From positions 13,559,703 through 13,623,702 of the forward strand of contig CM046836.1 of the NCBI GenBank assembly GCA_025618425.1: 64,000 bases of DNA, given 5' to 3'. Positions 1-12,100 of the stretch are shown here, piece by piece; the stretch's first letter is position 1, and every line of letters begins with the position of its first letter. The notes beneath the pieces are model-generated. The model was not told the DNA's origin. It did no database searches and worked only from the letters and a program-made list of their open reading frames with translations. A program made the position numbers and the translations under genes. This DNA is from Heliocidaris tuberculata (Eukaryota; Echinodermata; Echinoidea; Camarodonta; Echinometridae).

Positions 1-240
1 AAATTGCAAAATTTGTTGTTGTGGTTCAATCCTTCTTCTTTTTGCAGCAGCAAAAATATTTGCATATGGGACCACTTGAAGAAGTAATCAAATTTCTTGC
101 ACATGAAAATGACTGATGTTACAGTAAATGTACGTTCAAAATCCATAATTCATTACTTGTCATAATTGCCAGGGTGAACAAAAGGTTGGGGGCATATTGA
201 AGGGCCATTCCTAACAATGATAATTATATCACAAAATGGA
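1..240. other. non-coding DNA, no feature seen
   Basis: AT-rich sequence with no convincing exon, RNA gene or repeat boundary. It lies downstream of the 3' end of the minus-strand SIRT7 gene. Confidence 0.4.
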
Positions 241-256
241 TGTCCATGAATTTACG

Positions 257-510
257 GGGTAACCTCGCTAGTCATAAAGACCGCTCTTCATAAGGACCGC
301 TATCCACAACGCGTGACTTAATGAATGAGCGGTTCTTTATAAATAGCGGTCTTATGAATAGCGAGCAAACCATATACAAACTATCTTGCTATTCATAAGG
401 ACCGCTAGTCATAATGACCGCTATTCATAAGGACCGCTAGTCATAATGACCACTATTCATAAGGACCGCTATCCATAACGTGTGACTAAATGAATAGCGG
501 TCCTATATAA
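257..510. repeat. cluster of short palindromic repeats (CATAAGGACCGCTA type)
   Basis: A motif close to ATTCATAAGGACCGCTA appears at least six times here, in both orientations, for example as ATAGCGGTCTTATGAATAG and as CTATTCATAAGGACCGCTAG. Direct copies alternate with inverted ones, so the stretch can fold back on itself. No coding potential is seen. It is probably a MITE-like or satellite-like cluster; the family was not identified. Confidence 0.6.
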
Positions 511-770
511 ATTTACAGGATAATGATACAATGTGTACACATATATTTTGGTAAATGACATTTAAGAGATCTGGGTAACAGAGTGAAATTCTAGTAACAA
601 TATATAAACACAAGGCATCTGTCAGTGAATCTAACCTGACACTGTGTGATGCAAGTCAACCAGATAAACCCCATCTTGTATTGCTTTGTTCTATAAAACT
701 GAGGTATAACTGTTTGTGAAGATACATATGATTAACAAGTGAATGAGTAAATTACGCAATGCGTAATAAA
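511..770. other. non-coding DNA, no feature seen
   Basis: AT-rich intergenic sequence between two repeat blocks. Nothing recognisable was found. Confidence 0.4.
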
Positions 771-1486
771 TGTCCCCGCCGGAAGTGCAGATCTGTGGAA
801 ATTAACTAGCCTGAAACTTAAAACTTTAGTGAATAAAATAATGTTACTGCATGCAAAAGAAGAGAATACCAACAATGCATGTATACAACTGAAATATAAA
901 ACATGAAAACATTATGAACCTTCAGCATTTTGAATAAATTTGCATAAATTTGCATGAATAATGAATTTCAAAATTCTGTGTAGAAGTTTGGAAGCCCCCA
1001 CCCAGCCCTACCAGATAAAACAATCGGAATCAAAATCCGATGTGAAATAGAGGAGAAGTAGCATTTTTTGTCAATTTTGAATAAATTTGCATAAATTTGC
1101 ATAATTAATGAATTTCAAAATTCTGTGTAGAAGTTTGGAAGCCCCCACCCAGCCCTATCAGATAAAACAATCGGAATCAAAATCCGATGTGAAATAGAGG
1201 AGAAGTAGCATTTTTCGTCAATTTTGAATAAATTTGCATAAATTTGCATAATTAATGAATTTCAAAATTCTGTGTAGAAGTTTGGAAGCCCCCACCCAGC
1301 CCTATCAGATAAAACAATCGGAATCAAAATCGGCCAAGAAATGACGGAGAAGTAGCATTTTCTAACATTTGAGCACACACGGACAGACGGACGGACGGAC
1401 GGACGGACGGACGGACGGACACACACACGCACACACGTACGGAGCCCGTTTCATAGTCCCCTCGCGAACTTCGTTCGGCGGGGACA
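771..1486. mobile_element. non-autonomous TIR element with internal tandem repeats
   Basis: The ends are perfect 11-bp inverted repeats, TGTCCCCGCCG at 771-781 and CGGCGGGGACA at 1476-1486. Inside are three tandem units of about 146 bp starting near 928, 1075 and 1221, each with ATAAATTTGCATAAATTTGC and a block rich in CCCCCACCCAGCCCTA. A GGAC microsatellite and CA repeats follow (about 1380-1435). The right end is also a hairpin, because GTCCCC at 1456 pairs with GGGGAC at 1480-1485. There is no ORF, so a transposase would have to act in trans. The superfamily is not clear. Confidence 0.6.
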
Positions 1487-3128
1487 AAAAGGAAGGCTCC
1501 TACACTTCAATGACATCTATTGTTGTGCCAGTTTATACATAGATTTGGTAGAAAATAATTTAATGAAGATTCCCAGACATGATTGGCGGAACAATAGGTA
1601 TGCTTCAAACTACAATCGCAAAGATCAAACATAGGCAATCGAATATGGGGGCATACTACAATTTAGTATCCATTCAATTCAGCTGAATTTTCAAGAGACT
1701 AGATAACAACAAAAATAATCAAACAAATTTCAGAGTGACATTTGTTATTGCAGCATGCTAGGAAAGGTTTAACCTCACTGAGGTATTGCTGAAAAAAAAA
1801 AAGAGTTTATTCAACAGATTTCTCCACCCCCTCCAAAATGTAACTTTTTATAAGTTGACAATGAAATGCATTGCTTGAAAAGGTACATTGTAGGCTACTC
1901 TGTTATTTGCAAATTAGAATCAACACAATTTGCTTTTTAAACACCTTTTTAATAGTGCCTTTCTGAAGGGGCTTAGGTGGGATTTATTTCTACTTCTCAC
2001 TGGTATATTTCGGTGTACAAATGTTAATATTGTCCAAAAATACAGTATGCTTTTATAGAAAATAAGGCCTATATCTTGCTGTGATCAAAAGAGGTATACC
2101 ATCATGCCAAAAAGACAATTCCACAACTATGAGCCTGATATAGATATGTATACTTATTGCTCTATCTACTTTACTAAACTTTCTATTACGATGCACACTT
2201 GGACCAAGTTGGTCTAAATACATTGGCACATGTACATGTATATTGAGATCACAGGACACAAAAAAGATATATAGATTCATCAGTTCTTTACTTATTGACA
2301 CCTGATAACCTTTACATCATGACTTGAAGACACCAATGAGATCACCTTCATGATAAAATATGACAAACTATTGCTAATGTACAGACAGATGGACAAGTAG
2401 ACCACGATACTGATGACAGTGCTTCCAGATCCACATTTGGTAATGGAAGCATGAGACTATTTTTGTAACGCACTGAAAGTAATAAATGATTCTTTAATGC
2501 CAAAAGGAGTAACAAGACATTTCATTCAGCCATTTGAAACAATGGATTTCCTTTTGCCAATCAACATTGTGTATGCATTACCTAATGCTATGTTGGACAA
2601 ACGTCAGTCAACCTTATCACTTTTTCCGCAACAGCTATTTAAATGACAGCATGCACAAAATCTTAGACAAATTTGCCTACTTTCCTTCAAGTATAATTGT
2701 AGAATAATCCTATCTATAAAAATGGATATGCCAATTGTAACCTGTCACCCAATGCATAACCAAATTCTAGGTTTAACAACACATACCCTTTCCACACAAA
2801 AATGAAATAAAAAAGTCTGCAATCTATCAAAAAGAGGTATGTTATTCTTTCAAAAGACACTAAAATCCTGGAAAAGGTTGATGTAAGTACATGTATTGCT
2901 CATTCATCTTATTGAGCTAGCTTAATTGGGCATCTCTTTTTATCTCTTCCTTTAAAGACAAGTTTAAAAGAACAGTTTTCATGATGCAAATTGATATGCA
3001 CGTTTATAGATCGACTGTTGGATCATCTTACCTTCTTGACCTGTAAATAAACAAATGATGGAAGTTTCAGAAAAATAGCAGCAGTTATGTATGTATAATC
3101 TAACCTGAGAGTATTTACTACCAGTTTG
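1487..3128. other. intergenic DNA downstream of SIRT7
   Basis: AT-rich sequence. Short ORFs exist but have no family resemblance or splice context. A minus-strand AATAAA (TTTATT at 3129-3134 on the plus strand) lies about 50 bases past the SIRT7 stop and could be its polyadenylation signal. Other 3' UTR sequence may extend into this region. Confidence 0.35.
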
Positions 3129-3181
3129 TTTATTGTTGATTTTAAGACATACAGTGGACATCAAACCTGCCCCTCTAACTA

Positions 3182-6100
3182 TCAAGTCCCTTCCTCAGCA
3201 CTGGATACTCTTGACCGCCTCCTCCTCTTTCCAACTTTCCTCGCTACCTTCTTCCTGCATCCTTTCCCAAACCAGCCTGGCATGTTCCCCTCTCCCTGAA
3301 CCACGCCCTCTTGTGATGGCAACACAACATGCACCTGCTGTCCTTCTTCTTCCTCCTGCTCTGTATCATCAGATTCCTCTTGTTCCTCAAAGGCATCTTC
3401 AGGTTTGGGTTCTCTTGAGGGTGAACTCAAAGGAACGGTATTACCATAGTGGTCTTGTTCAGTCTTGACCACACAGTTCAGTTTGAGATCTTGGGGATCA
3501 GAGTCCAACTTCAAGTTCGAAAGGGATTTTGTCGAGTAGCTGCCTTCTTCATGGGGCTTGATGGGAGTTGCCATTTTGAAGATAGGATCACTGTTCCTGT
3601 AAAATAGATCCACAAAAAATGAAAAGAAATTATACTAAAAAACATATGAAAAAAAAAAATTCCAAAAGCTCACAAATGCTACATCTCAATGGCACATCTA
3701 TTTTCAAATACATGTATTACTACAATTGAAACAACATATCTGCAAGAGCAGAGAAGTTTTGGGTCTTCTGACAACCTTCTTCATTTCTCAGTATGGTAAA
3801 TCTTGACTCTTAAAGCCTCATCCCTGTTTTTGTTCTTCCAAAGCTTCCATTTTTTTTTTGTCTTTTCTGTTTTCTACTTCATTTTACATACATTTTCATC
3901 ACCATTCTCACCCAGTCACATGACCAAGCAATCTAAGCCATGTTGAAGCCATGTTGATTTTCAAAGTCCCACACATGATCTATTAACTCAACTGTCATCT
4001 TCAACATCTCTTTCGTCTTCTCCGCGATAACCCCACACATCCATAAAGCCATTTGCATTTCATATACTGTACTCATCTACATCTGGTTAAAAGAGAGGTT
4101 TGCGACCCTTTAATTTCCAATCATAATGATCTCTCTTAACCCTTTCATGACAGGAATTATTTAAGGGCTAAATTGATCACATTTTGTTCTTCAAATTGGC
4201 AACAACAATATTTTTCTTTTAGTGCTACACAGTTCTAACAAAATGTAATGTCTTTGAAAACAATATGCATCATTAGAAACTTAGTCAAAAGTTGAAAAAA
4301 TTGCAAATTTTTGATAAAAACAGTGATATTGAACCTCTCAATGTGTTGCCAATTTAATGATTTTCAAGCTTAATCTCCTTTTTAAAATTCCTGGCATCAA
4401 ACACAATATGGTCATGCAACAAAAATGGAAACAATGTGTGTAGAAATTTTTGCTCTTTCTACTCATGCATCTGGTATATTTTTTAGAGCTCTGAATCAAA
4501 AGTTATTGAGCCAAACCATAAAATGTGGTCAATTGTCTCGAAAGGGTTAAGCAAATTCATCTTTAGTCAAATGCTTCACATCATATCCGTTAGGCTTTAC
4601 ATCCGTCTCCTTTATATTTAGCTAGGACATCATTCATGAAGTTTCACAAGGTCTTGTGTGACTTCTTTCCCTCAAAAGACATTTACCCCTTTCGAGACAA
4701 CTGACCACATTTTGTGGTTTGGCTAAATAACTTTTGATTCAGAGCTCTAAAAAATATACTACATGCATGAGTAGAAAGAGCAAAAGTTTCTTCACACACT
4801 AGTATGTCCATTTTTGTTGCATACCATATCGCATTTGATGCCAGGAATTTGCAAATCGAAAATACGCTTTAAAATACTTAAATTGGCAACACATTGAGAG
4901 GTTCAAAATCATTGTTTTTTAATCCAAATTGGCAATATTTTCAACTTTTTTCTAACCAAGTGTATTGTTTTCAAAGACATTACACCTTATTAGAACCATG
5001 TAGAACTAAAAGAAAAATATTATTGTTGCCCATTTGAAGAACAAAATGTGATCAATTTAACCCTGAAATATTTCCTGTCCTGAAAGGGTTAATAACTCTT
5101 CAAAATTGAACCTACAGAATAAATATCCCCTACCTCACATAAAAAGGTATTGAAAGGTTTAGATGCTTCATGAGAAGTGAAATCACATCATCACATCGAC
5201 CATGGATCTTCAGGGATGCCTGGCTGTCCTTGGGTGTCCACTGAAATGAAAATAAGTGTTGATTAACACTTTGATTTGACAGCTTTCTTCAAACATTTTT
5301 CAACCAAACAATATAGGTATTAGACAGTTTTGTTTAAGTCAACTTAAGGGCAATTTCAGTATTATCATGAATTGCCTATAAAAATCATGTTTGGATTATA
5401 TAATATGTCATTTTGATGCTCACACATTTCAATAGCTGATGCACTAGGCTTTTGAATTGCCCCTATGCTGATTTTTGAGTATTTTCAATTGTGTTTTTGA
5501 CTGAAAATGCATTTACAAGAGGTAAGTGGACAGAAGCACACCAATATGATAAATTTAAAACATTTTCAGCATGTAAGCAATCAAATCAAAATTACCTTAA
5601 GTTAATGTATGGTATTACATAAACAAGTATTTCCAGCAAAGAATTCCAATACAATGCTCTAACATACTGACATTATCCCCATTTCAAATACAATAACACC
5701 ATTTTCCAAGTCTAGAAATACAGACTTGCTGACCTTCTATAGCACGATGAATTCAATTTGCTTACCTGTAGATTGATGATGTATAACTTTGGTCTCTGAC
5801 TCTTTGGCCTGTCTGTGCTCCAAAGGCACTGATATCTCCTCAGAACCTAAACCGATTAGAGGAAAAAAGGATAAGAAAATACCTCTTTGTTTGTCTGTTT
5901 GTTTGTTGTTGTTTTTTGAAGATGCAAATGGTTGATAAAATAAAAGTTGGGTATTATGGACTCTATTCAGAACTGAACTTTGATTGAACATTAATGTAAT
6001 TGATTAATTATCCAAAGAATTTAAAGAGTAATTATTCACTTATAGGGCATGTAATGAAAAATGAATTTGAATTCAAGTATCAAACATGTCAATAAGATCA

Positions 6101-9100
6101 CACTCATTACCTTCCAACATTTTAAATGCTTGGGTGGCAAATCTAACCAAAAGGTGTTAATCTCATATCACTCAACAGCTCTAAGAAAAGGAAATTTTAG
6201 GTGAATTGGTCATAATGGTTGACCCAAAAGAACACTGTTTGTATGACCCATAGACAGTCAAAAGGGAATGATCCAAACTTATCTCATGAAACCTTACTTT
6301 TTAAATATGTTTGTAAACTTGGTAGGACAGCAAGGGTACAAACCGTTAAACGATTTATTCACGTGTATGTAAAGAAATTTCGTCCAGAGCAAGTACTCAC
6401 TTTCAGACTGGATCCCAAACACAGTATGGCATCAGCATCCTCTGCAGCATCCATGGCACCGGACCAGTTTAGGGGTTTCTCCACCACTCCCTTCTCACCA
6501 AAGTGCACTATGGTATCCCTGAGAGGTTCCTTGCACTTGTGGCATTCACGGCTCGTCTTGTGCCTGCGAAGCGACGTCTGCTCCGTGACGTCAAAGAGCC
6601 TCACATACTGCCTCTCAGGCTCACACTCTGTGCACACCTACATACAGAAAGACGTAAAACAAAATATATTACTGTAACAGTTCCTGGCAGATAATGTGAA
6701 TAGTCATTATAAATGGATAGACAGGTAATTTAGATTTTTTTAAAAAGAAAAGAAAAGAAAAAAGAAATCGGAAAGTACATGTCCAAGTAAATTGGGGAAA
6801 AGAGAAAAAGCTTTCTTATTACCGTGTAAAACACATAAGAAGATAATTATGTATTTTATTCAGGTTGATGGAATACAAGAAGTAAGATATGATTGGAACA
6901 GTTACAGCAAGGGGGCAAAACAGTCCAAACATTTGTGATGTAAAAGAGGTCTCATATATAAGACCTCAAGTGCATAGACAAAAAACACTATAAATAGTAA
7001 GAGTATTGTGATCAAAAGAAATAGACAATCAGAACTGTCATGAGGAAAGACATCATTATCCCACTTTTCAAGATAATCTTCACTTTGGGTAATGGAACTC
7101 CATTTCAAGAAAAAAATGGAGTCTTGTGCAATACGTTATCAAAAGAAATAGACAATCAGAATTGTCATAAGGAGAGACATCATTATCCAGCTTTTCAAGA
7201 TAATCTTTAGTTAGGGTAATGGAACTCCATTTCAAGAAAAAAATGGAGTCTTGTGCAATACATGGACAATTTGACAACTTCATGCTGACATTTCCTTAGA
7301 CAGCTGAGTAATATCTACATGTAAATATTATGGGCAATTGCCCTACTTTACATATACGTGTATCCTAGATATTTTAAAAACCTTCAAAAAGACATCATCA
7401 ATAGAATGACACTGTAGAGAAATATAGTGTATCTAAGGATAAACATTCTTCCAAGTGTTCAATGTTTTATTTAAGATTTCTCCTATCAGTATGAGGGAAT
7501 TGACACATTATCAGTTGAGAACCAGAACTCATATCACTTAACATAGGAATAGCGCCTTTCTCTCTCTCTGCAATCGACAAGCGGAAGTGCACGCAAAGAG
7601 GCAATGCACATCACTACAACCTCTGACATAGTAAATTAAAAAGCAAGATCCAAGGACTTGAGTCCTAAGGAATGTGCACTGTTCCCACCAACAGAAGAAA
7701 AATCTTCAAGGAGATTACCACTCTTACCTCAATGTACATATTTCCATGTAGCTCAGACAACCTGTCCGGAGGAACACCACTCCTCAAGTGTAGCCCATCA
7801 CAATTCTGAGATACGATGTGTTTCACCTATGAGAGGTCACAAGAAAACCTAAGTTCAAAGAGATCGAAGTCCCAGTGTGTACAGCGCTGTCTTTACTGTC
7901 TTCAGCGTTCTTGCCAATACATAACACCCTGGGTGCGGTGTTGATACCAAGGGTGAGGAATTTCAGAAAATAATAACCATGTGTAAATTCTTCAAACAAG
8001 GGTACCGACAAGGGTAATAAATCAGTCAATGCCTACTTTCAATCTCCAAAGTTGTTTTGGTCCTCCCAAACCACCTCGTTGGGATGTCATAAGGTCATAT
8101 TTCACTCAATATAGACCAATAAAAGTGTCAATGCATACTTTCAACCTAAAAAAATTGCTTTGGTCCTCTCAGATCACCCCCATGGTATTTGGTAAAGCCA
8201 TACTTTTGTTAATTTGAACCATGTGTGAACTTTTTTTTTGCCGAGAAGCCTGACTGTCATATCAGAGATGCAGAAAATGGAACAGCCTACAGAAGGGTAG
8301 TGAATGAACAAGTGATTAAACTGTCCATCCACCAAATTACAAACCCACTCACTCAAAGATTGAACAGAATACCACTGCTGAGGGGTCAAATCCTAGTAAA
8401 TCAAGGAAAAGACAAAGCCGTTGGAATAAAGGAATTTTATAAAGATCTTACCATGCCTTCTTCCACCAACCTAGCTAGGGCCATGTGAGTCAGGGTTGGC
8501 TCTGCATCCACCAAGGAGTTGTTCCTATCATCAAAAATAACATTAAAACAAATATTATTCTACAGGTAAAATTAAAACAAAGTGTGCTAATAAATCTATA
8601 AAGAAGGTAGAGGTTAAGAATAATTCAAATTTTAATTTATTCAAGAATAAATCAATGAAAATCTTGAAAACTGGTACTTTCTGTAGTTCAGCTATATTTA
8701 AAACATCCTTGCATTCACTGTTACCACAGGGGGGGGTCAATATTGGTCTATTGAAGAAGTTCCAAACTGTACTCCTTGTTGTGGAATTTGGTTCTCATCA
8801 ATGAAAGTCAGATAAGGGCCCTGTTTCATAAAACTTGTTATCAATAACAAGTTACGATATTCTGTTATAAGCTACTGAAATCATTGAATTTGATTGGCTG
8901 AGAGCAAATTTGTCATAGATTTGTGTTGGTTGTTATCAATGGTAAGTTTTATGAAACAGGGCCCAGGTGATGAAGGTATCACATGTCAGGCTCTCCCAAG
9001 CCAGAGACTATGAACAGGTCTTGATTTCTCCCAAGAAAATCAAATGGCCACTTGTTAATGGCCCATACGCCCATATTTTCTTTCTCAAAAAAAATTACGG

Positions 9101-12100
9101 GCAAAGTGAGGTGCAAGAATTGTCATTTCATAGTATGTGAACCAAAATAAATGGCTGTGGACTTACTGAAGTGAGCTCTCTTTGCCCTGTTGTATCAACG
9201 TCCATACTCCATTCGGTCCCCTGTAATCTGGTATAGAGGCTGCCTGTGAGGATTATATTGCAAGAAATTATTCAAGATTTCAAAATTTGTGAGGACCACT
9301 GATGATCCTATGACAGATGATTTGCGTACAAACCTATATTATTGACAATATAAACTTTTGGGGTACATGTATAGAGCTGCAAACATTTGCTTGACATTTC
9401 AGCACCAGAATGGATTTTTAAAACAATATATTGTCAAGGGATTTTTATTTCTAAAACAAATACAAAAGAATGACACAGGCCTGGATCTTTGAAATGAAGC
9501 ATAAGTGTACATAATGTAAGTCCTCCAGTGAGCTGGATACAGTGAAACTTATGTATAAAGACCATGAAAGGGAGATAAGAAAAGCAGACTATAAAGTAAG
9601 GTGGCCAACAGGTTCCTTGAAAACATATAAAGGGGAAGTCCAGTCCAAGAATAACTTGGTTTTTAAAGGGAAATCCTACCTGAATGGCTAGTTCTGAAAG
9701 AAAGAGGAAAAATCAGAGAAACAGATTGGTGAAAGTTTGAACGAAATTGGACAAGCAATAAGAACATTATGAATTTCTGAAAGTTGTAATCACTATACAT
9801 TTAGGAGTTTCAAATCGGTTGAATCGGTAATGTCACTGTGATGTAGTGGTGGACAACTCCCCCATTTGCTTCAACCATCGAATTCTACCAGTGGATAAAG
9901 CAACGCCCTCTATGTTTGATGTGACCGGTCACCATGTTTGGGCTCGCATAAAAAACACAGCTGCTGTACTGTTTCAATACAATTTTATGCATTTTTAGAA
10001 TCAAATAATTCGCATTGCAAAGTCTTTTCCGCGAATTTACTGCAAAATCAGGCAAAACAAGTGTACCCTTACAAATTCTAAAGGCGATATAATGGGACAA
10101 TCAGTATAATGTCTTTTTTACATAAAAAATCAAATCAAATATGAGTACACTGGAATTGTACACAGCAGACGATGTCCCATGCAATATCCCACACGGTCCC
10201 ACGTACTGTGTTTGAATGTAGAGCTCCTAATTTTGGTTGTGCAGCTGCATCAACTGCTCGCATAGAGCCGTGGGTACGATGCGATATCCACGTGAGGTAG
10301 AGATCGGTGGCTTCAACACACAAAATTACTAAAATATAATTTTAGTTAAAATGTTTTACTCAGTAGGATCTTTTTCTTTTACGAGGAGGACCTACAACAA
10401 TATATAAAATATATTTTGAGTACTGCCTCGAGGGAAAAGGTGCTTAGGAGATAACTGCAAATTAATGATATTTAAGTGTACCACAAATGGGAGAGTTGTC
10501 CGCGACTATGTCACAATCGACTAACTTGATCTCATTTTTCAAACATCCATAACTTTCTTATTCTTTGTCCGCTATCTTTCAAACTTTCACAGTCCTGTTT
10601 TTTTTATTTTTCTGCTTTCACACAGATCATTTTATTACCAAGGTTAAATTGCCCATTAATAGAAGCAGAAAAATCAGATGAACACATAAAACTAAGATTA
10701 AAGAAAATTAGACAACTAATACAAAAGTTATGAATTTTTCCATGACACAAAAAAATAGGGAATACTAGGAAAATCACTAGACATAGTGACAACTCTGTCA
10801 TGAGTTTGTGATGTCATTCCCTCACAACTCAACAATCAGTTTGTTCATATCAATAATACAAATTTTCAATATTTTTCAAAGAAAATGACTTCCTCATAAC
10901 TTGAACCAAGTTATATTTATAGTAATATGTTTTTACATGTATGCACTGATACAGAGTAAGTAAGCATTCCGTAAAAATCTGTGAAAATATGATTTTTTAA
11001 TACAATATGCAAAAAAAAATGAGTGATAATGGATATATGTAATATTTTGAAAAAATCTTAATATTTTTGAGTTCACAGAATATTTTGTGAAGGTGTATAC
11101 ATGCAAAAAACATATCACTGTCTGTAACTATAACTTGGTTCAAGTTATGTGGAAATCATACTTTGGTACAAAAATTGATAATTAGTTGAATATTAATGTG
11201 AGAGGACAGGATTGTCCTCTTTTTCGGTTGTCATGGCTGCCAGTATCCATTTCGCGCTCAATGTGAAAGCGCATCATATGCGCGCTTATTTTGATGCTAC
11301 ATGTTTGTATTTTGATATTATAATAGCGCATAAAGCGAGTTTGTTTAATTATTGCAGACGACATACTCGTTATCTCTACATCTCTTCATCTTTTCTGTAT
11401 TGAGCCGTGGCTGCATTTACCTTCTATTGCATCAAGTTTGTCAAACCCGTTGGAGGTGGTGGTTGAGCTTGTCTGAAGACTTTCCACAGAAGACATCGTC
11501 ACGTGCACTGTGCGCCGTGCGGCACGACGGTGCTGTGTTGGTTTTTCTTTGGTTGTTATCATTAGTTGGTTTTCATCATTGGTCATAGTTGGTTGTTGAC
11601 GAGATTATTGTTTAATAAAGACCATTATAATTGTTAGATTTGACATCCATAATACTGTTTAAATTGTCTTCCTTTTCACCTTTTCTTCATGCGAATGAAC
11701 CAGGGACGTGAGGTTGGTAGTTGTTATTTTGTGAATTTAATATATCTGTAAACGAATATTTAATTGTACACTTTCAGTCTGTCACATAATTTTGGTGCCG
11801 AAACCCGGGAAGATTAGACAAAGGAAGACCTGTTTGCAATTGTATAGCTTTTATCATTTTCCCATTGCAATTTGTAGGAAAGTTTTGTCATATTGTATAG
11901 ATTTAATCATAAACAAACCAATAAAGAAAAAAAAAACCAGCACAGTACCCAACGATGGACTTCACTGGACCAACGGGCACCCCAGTTCCACGTGAGGTCA
12001 TGACGCCGGAGGCCGCATCTCCTCAGCTGAACCAGACTCAGATGCCTGCGTTAAGCCCGGTTCGGCCGGCGGTGACCCCGCTCCAGATGGCCGGATTCGA

